A DNA stretch of 64,000 nt from Valencia hispanica (Eukaryota; Chordata; Actinopteri; Cyprinodontiformes; Valenciidae): contig OY747702.1 of NCBI GenBank assembly GCA_963556495.2, positions 48,037,286 to 48,101,285 on the forward strand. Reading direction: 5' to 3'. Below the pieces are notes generated by a model. That model saw only the letters and a list, made by a program, of their open reading frames with translations, was not told where the DNA came from and did not search any database. Below, piece by piece: positions 63,201 through 64,000 of this stretch (the first letter of the stretch is position 1; each line of letters begins with the position of its first letter). Position numbers and translations under genes: made by a program.

Positions 63201-63866
63201 TTGGGTTTTTGATGGAGAGCAATACAGTGAAACGTTGGTACTCATGAGATTTATGCACCATGAATATTTGAGACACTCTCCAAAATCACATATCCCCAGC
63301 ATTGATCAGCCCCATTTCAATCGAAAAAACACCAAATATACCTGGATATGCATTAATTTGCTCAGAGGAAATTGTCCAAGTACTTCCGCAGAAGCTAACA
63401 TCTACTGTCTTCCTTGTCTCCACTTTTAGGGGAACAGCCAATCAGTGCCAAGCAAAATGGATAGAGCTCCTGTATTGGCTGCTTTGCCAGCGTCAGCCAG
63501 TAGTGTGCCAAGTAGCGTTGGTATTTCTGTTTTCCAAGCTGTCTTTTCGTTCAAATATTTTAGATGCTGGTAAGTTATTAAGTGCATTTCATTAGTCGAA
63601 CCTGGCTACTGTTTTATCATCTGAAATCCTAAGCAAGTGGTTAGTTTGAACTTTGTTTTTGTGTGTGTGTGTGTTTTTACAAAGTAAAATAATTTTTAAG
63701 AAGGGGCTTCATTTTAAGCCAGATGTACCTGAAAGGAGTGGACAGGGAACTGTCTGGTGTTGTTCCTTGCAGGCGTTACAGTGGCGGGTGCTGACTCGGG
63801 AGGTGATGGACTGGGATGCACAGCCAGGTTGTGATTTGTCACAGCATCTTGTAATGCTTGTAAAAC
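45123..63866 (-). CDS. inppl1: SHIP2-type inositol 5-phosphatase gene, 3' part (20 coding exons)
   Basis: SHIP2 removes the 5-phosphate from PI(3,4,5)P3 to give PI(3,4)P2 at the plasma membrane and dampens insulin and growth-factor signalling. Twenty exons (each listed separately) splice with consistent phases to 962 codons plus a stop. Local numbering: linker 1-118; 5-phosphatase core about 119-440 with GTWNMG, GTQEN, NCHLTSG, WCGDLNYR, PSWCDRI and TSDHSPV, so all key catalytic residues are present; C2-like region about 440-606; proline-rich tail with TNPAY (647-651), the phosphotyrosine NPxY of SHIP2; SAM domain about 894-962. The SAM domain separates it from SHIP1, which lacks one. The SH2 domain and promoter lie beyond 64000. 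A divergent teleost duplicate (inppl1a or inppl1b) is possible. Introns hold many Tc1, LINE and SINE copies. Confidence 0.93.
46624..46739 (-). CDS. inppl1: inppl1 exon: SAM domain, first part
   Basis: VQELLTTLGLQKYTLGLSLN, GWDDLDYF: matches LRAIGLERYEEGLVHNGWDDLEFL of SHIP2. Donor TTCAG|GTAAAG, phase 2. Confidence 0.96.
46824..47604 (-). CDS. inppl1: inppl1 exon: proline-rich tail with NPAY motif
   Basis: Large 781-bp exon. Starts with SYTNPAYFIFEGL, matching the SHIP2 NNPAYYVLEGV phosphotyrosine motif. The middle is poorly conserved and proline-rich (KPPSLLPYTPPPLRH). Near its end IAKSLSEVDFFPSEE matches MAKTLSEVDYAP. Ends GAG|GTAAGA. Confidence 0.92.
48370..48595 (+). repeat. LINE 3' end in inppl1 intron
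   Basis: Decayed frame fragments (EHPLHQTTTE) and the tail 'tttaatttccctttgggattaataaagtaattttgaattgaattgaat' match the LINE family at 38956. Antisense to the gene. Confidence 0.7.
49440..50175 (+). mobile_element. Tc1-like transposon relic in inppl1 intron
   Basis: The section 'ctggaaagagtttcaagagctatttttcaaaggtcaag...cccggagtagctaccaaaattacacc' is the N-terminal part of a decayed Tc1 transposase frame. No catalytic blocks are open. Confidence 0.55.
50599..50739 (+). mobile_element. Second tRNA-derived SINE type
   Basis: The tRNA-like head has box A 'tggcgcagtggg' (50609-50620) and box B 'ggtttgattcc' (50674-50684), then 'ataaagggcactgtggcca' and a poly-A tail (about 50728-50739). Different from the GGAT-tailed family. 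Antisense to inppl1, in its 3.4-kb intron. Not a functional tRNA gene: no cloverleaf closes. Confidence 0.75.
50960..51041 (-). CDS. inppl1: inppl1 exon: linker after C2-like domain
   Basis: LFCFEKDDKGPGRGHVPLAA corresponds to the ISIDKDEAG stretch of SHIP2. Donor ACTAG|GTATGA (phase 2) preferred to CCA|GTAACT because it keeps frame with the next exon. Confidence 0.8.
51460..51612 (-). CDS. inppl1: inppl1 exon: end of C2-like domain
   Basis: ECCVALRSVMGTSQKFETFL, THRGEEMGSIRGRVRIHVPK, DRRTTRQKIH; matches SHIP2 ECVVALKSMIG and HRGEETGNIRGSMKVRVP. Confidence 0.96.
51700..52075 (+). repeat. LINE C-terminal fragment and tail
   Basis: 'tttttggtggcagctccaaagctctggaatagtcttcc' translates to FLVAAPKLWNSLPL, the ORF2 end of L2-type LINEs. 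It ends in 'gaagcactttgggcagtgtcactgttggaaatgtgctttataaataactt'. Confidence 0.65.
52110..52280 (+). repeat. DNA-transposon terminal fragment
   Basis: 'acagtgctgtgaaaaattatttg...cacatttaaatgatcatcaaacc' resembles a terminal block of a common fish DNA transposon or its miniature. Only one end is present. Confidence 0.5.
52997..53084 (-). CDS. inppl1: inppl1 exon: C2-like domain
   Basis: LIPVMSDLEYLQDQHLLLSV, KSCDGFESYG, nearly identical in pattern to SHIP2 IEYLQDQHLLLTVKSMDGYESYG. Confidence 0.97.
53179..53267 (-). CDS. inppl1: inppl1 exon: C2-like domain
   Basis: ETQRSSENNLQGCDVPGFLK, LGWTCKQLPK. The acceptor TCGCAG|AGAC is set by phase and homology (SHIP2 YKKSFENDAQ), not the nearer CTCCAG. 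Confidence 0.93.
53347..53463 (-). CDS. inppl1: inppl1 exon: C2-like domain
   Basis: VERAWIELEEIDTIVKTASK, FFIEFHSSCLE: corresponds to the SHIP2 stretch FESIEAIVKTASRTKFFIEF. Donor GAAG|GTGTGG, phase 1. Confidence 0.96.
53564..53653 (-). CDS. inppl1: inppl1 exon: catalytic motif TSDHSPV
   Basis: CTDDIFTSDHSPVFATFQVG, VTSQCCSKS: Asp-His pair closing the active site, then the linker into the C2-like domain. Confidence 0.98.
53780..54665 (+). mobile_element. Tc1-like transposon relic in inppl1 intron
   Basis: Transposase traces: 'gtctggtcagccgagactaaagttgagct' (the WSDETK position), 'cttggtggtggcagcatcatgctgtg', 'cagcaagacaatgacc' (middle Asp) and 'ctaattgagaatctgtg' (last acidic residue). The end 'gggtgtgaatacttatgcaagtcactgta' is a typical terminus. 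Fully broken by stops. Confidence 0.75.
54966..55047 (-). CDS. inppl1: inppl1 exon: catalytic motif PSWCDRI
   Basis: VRVNVPSWCDRILWKSYPE, THIICTAYG: second signature motif of the 5-phosphatases. The 2.3-kb intron upstream holds a Tc1-like element. Confidence 0.98.
55110..56552 (-). mobile_element. Tc1-like transposon with broken transposase, in inppl1 intron
   Basis: The terminal regions are inverted over about 150 bp but diverged: left 55115-55260 and right about 56430-56552 share 'tactgt-caa' tips and 'aaatctaaatcaa-tcaatatttggtgt'. Minus-strand frames hold transposase parts: DRRRSGRPRKLDE (DNA-binding domain), GGGSLMIWGC, ILQQDNDPKHTAK with the middle catalytic Asp, and SLNLNIIECVWDYMKRQ with the last Glu. 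Frameshifts near 55475, 55716 and 55880 break it. Same strand as inppl1. Confidence 0.88.
57060..57212 (-). repeat. Dispersed repeat with CAGGGGTGTC terminus
   Basis: Reverse-oriented copy of the repeat at 18049. Here both ends appear present ('gtgtctaaagtcagtcctctaggg' to 'ttagacacccctg'). Confidence 0.6.
57344..57432 (-). CDS. inppl1: inppl1 exon: catalytic core PPTYRYERGSRD
   Basis: EEKIAFPPTYRYERGSRDCY, LWQKYKTSG. The acceptor TTAAG|AGG has an unusually purine-rich end but is the only one in frame. Donor CAGGA|GTAAGT. Confidence 0.92.
57535..57634 (-). CDS. inppl1: inppl1 exon: catalytic core
   Basis: DILKHVSKREFEELMFADQL, TRERQKRKAFFNF; matches EILNYISRKEFEPLLRVDQL of SHIP2. Donor TTTTA|GTGAGT in phase 1. 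Confidence 0.95.
57946..58440 (+). mobile_element. Internally deleted pogo-like transposon
   Basis: Starts with 'tgtaatttacggactgtaagccgctac', a frequent terminus in fish genomes. It carries a broken 78-codon frame (58158-58394) with an N-terminal CENP-B/pogo-type helix-turn-helix (AFKLTAIQLSIKEGNRATA, KLDINESMVRR) that meets a TGA where Trp is expected. It then joins directly to an acidic tail (DIEEDDFSDSAQEE). The whole catalytic domain is missing. Antisense to inppl1. Confidence 0.6.
58776..58914 (-). CDS. inppl1: inppl1 exon: catalytic motif WxGDxNYR
   Basis: RRNQNFVDILRLLSLGDKQL, then FTHLFWCGDLNYRLDLDVQ. Asp and Asn of GDLNYR are the signature catalytic residues; Cys replaces the usual Phe/Leu before Gly. 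Confidence 0.98.
59002..59098 (-). CDS. inppl1: inppl1 exon: catalytic core with NCHLTSG
   Basis: GNKGGVGVSFLFNGTSFG then VVNCHLTSGSDKVL. Donor is the weak CTAAG|GTTTAT, chosen because it alone keeps the frame into RRNQNF of the next exon. Confidence 0.93.
59200..59317 (-). CDS. inppl1: inppl1 exon: catalytic core
   Basis: VAAQSLWSMRLAVFVKPEHE, ISHVSTASVKTGLGNTLG: the stretch before NKGAVGVS in SHIP2. Acceptor CCAG|GTGG, donor TTTAG|GTATG. Confidence 0.97.
59540..60775 (-). mobile_element. Tc1-like transposon relic in inppl1 intron
   Basis: Decayed blocks: 'cggctcatttctccagac', 'gtccttgtctgcttggaagacctggtgatgcc', 'ggccaaacacttcaattttggtttccataaatcag' and 'cctggagtttatgcatatttcacc'. It ends near 60775 with 'aagtttacat'-type sequence (60716-60727 reversed). 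No open transposase. Confidence 0.6.
60942..61138 (-). CDS. inppl1: inppl1 exon: catalytic core with GTQE
   Basis: 65 codons: SPPPRTLQSWLTCCGLGHT, then LLPHDIYVLGTQENPQGDREW; the Glu of GTQE is the metal-binding residue. Donor CTA|GTAATT in phase 0. Confidence 0.97.
61226..61328 (-). CDS. inppl1: inppl1 exon: start of 5-phosphatase core
   Basis: CDSFCQLLLLMKSRHSQLDE followed by SVFVGTWNMG, the first conserved strand of the catalytic fold. Ends in phase 1 at ATGG|GTAATC. Confidence 0.97.
61408..61508 (-). CDS. inppl1: inppl1 exon: PH-like linker region, second half
   Basis: Phase forces the acceptor at 61510-61509 (ATCAG|TT), not the nearer TTCAG: this gives ILQIVKFQ, matching IRQLIKSQ of SHIP2. 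Ends FESAR at CTCGA|GTAAGG. Confidence 0.9.
61814..61928 (-). CDS. inppl1: inppl1 exon: PH-like linker region, first half
   Basis: Encodes VKMVRYGRQTVSVDVDTG...VSHNR, matching the SHIP2 stretch KFTLSVDVEGG...FTHDR. Donor AGAA|GTAAGA, ends in phase 1. Shorter than human by about a dozen residues at its start. Confidence 0.9.
62040..62600 (-). mobile_element. Tc1-like relics in inppl1 intron
   Basis: 'caattagattaaggtctggactttgactgggctattggagca' is the reversed Tc1 transposase region. It is followed near 62320 by a second terminal-type block ('acatacaggtgaaaccagaaatct') and 'agaagtttacatacagtaaaac' at about 62516. Probably two overlapping decayed copies. Confidence 0.55.
62601..63728. other. 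inppl1 intron, no feature recognised
   Basis: AT-rich intronic sequence. The 120-codon plus-strand frame at 63067-63429 and its neighbours do not look like proteins and overlap antisense frames. A short (GT)n lies at about 63659-63673. Confidence 0.4.
63729..63866 (-). CDS. inppl1: inppl1 exon: linker before catalytic domain
   Basis: 46 codons in phase 0/0 between TAG|GTTTTA and TTTCAG|GTAC. VLQALQDAV and FPVHSFQ line up with SHIP2 KALQDM and IPVQAFE. A Pro/Ser/Thr-rich middle. First exon in the window; earlier ones are off the right edge. Confidence 0.8.
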
Positions 63867-64000
63867 CTACACAGTGAAAGAATAAAGCAATGTTACACTT
63901 ACATATGTTTTGGCTTTCACAAGTAACAATTGCTTTTCCTCATTTATCTAGCCTCATAATCAGGTGGTATTTTTATATCACCGTTAAACATGAGCTAGCT
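63867..64000. other. inppl1: inppl1 intron continuing past the window edge
   Basis: The stretch next to 63866 provides the splice acceptor of the first exon seen. No further exon is visible. Confidence 0.5.

Overview
The window is vertebrate nuclear DNA, almost certainly from a teleost fish. It is AT-rich and intron-rich and is littered with fish-type repeats: Tc1-like transposons, non-LTR retrotransposon tails, tRNA-headed SINEs, a GIY-YIG retroelement end, and long TA, AGAC and GGAT tracts. I see no prokaryotic operons, CRISPR arrays or phage modules. A narrower taxon (perhaps a percomorph) is a guess.

Two protein genes are well supported, both on the minus strand. (1) An intronless-coding P2Y receptor of 355 residues lies at 19579-20646, best assigned to p2ry2. 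A splice acceptor sits just before its start codon, and a CpG-rich stretch ending in a strong splice donor at 31430 is a candidate 5' untranslated exon, giving an intron of about 10.8 kb. (2) The 3' part of a SHIP2-type 5-phosphatase gene (inppl1) runs from beyond the right edge to a stop codon at 45123. I placed 20 coding exons, 2889 nt in total, with consistent phases throughout. They give the end of the N-terminal linker, the full inositol 5-phosphatase core, the C2-like region, an NPAY motif and a C-terminal SAM domain. The SH2 exons lie off the window.

Layout: 1-5830 is unique non-coding DNA with GC-richer patches that may be regulatory. 5835-11000 is a graveyard of transposon pieces plus a solo LTR. 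11000-19500 is mostly AT-rich non-coding DNA with microsatellites, a LINE reverse transcriptase fragment, a SINE and a 70-bp palindrome. 19579-31640 is the p2ry2 locus, whose intron holds an inverted duplication of a Tc1 element with its flank, spaced by an unclassified repeat. 31650-45000 is intergenic DNA with Tc1 and LINE relics. 45123-64000 is inppl1, with repeats in most of the larger introns.

Both genes act in plasma-membrane signalling (a nucleotide-sensing G-protein receptor and a PI(3,4,5)P3 phosphatase), but nothing in the sequence shows that they work together. INPPL1 and P2RY2 share a chromosome arm in human (11q13), so the pairing probably reflects old linkage. I found no convincing new biological system. 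The most unusual structures are the large inverted duplication, the SINE-filled and SINE-empty pair of repeat copies, and several palindromes.
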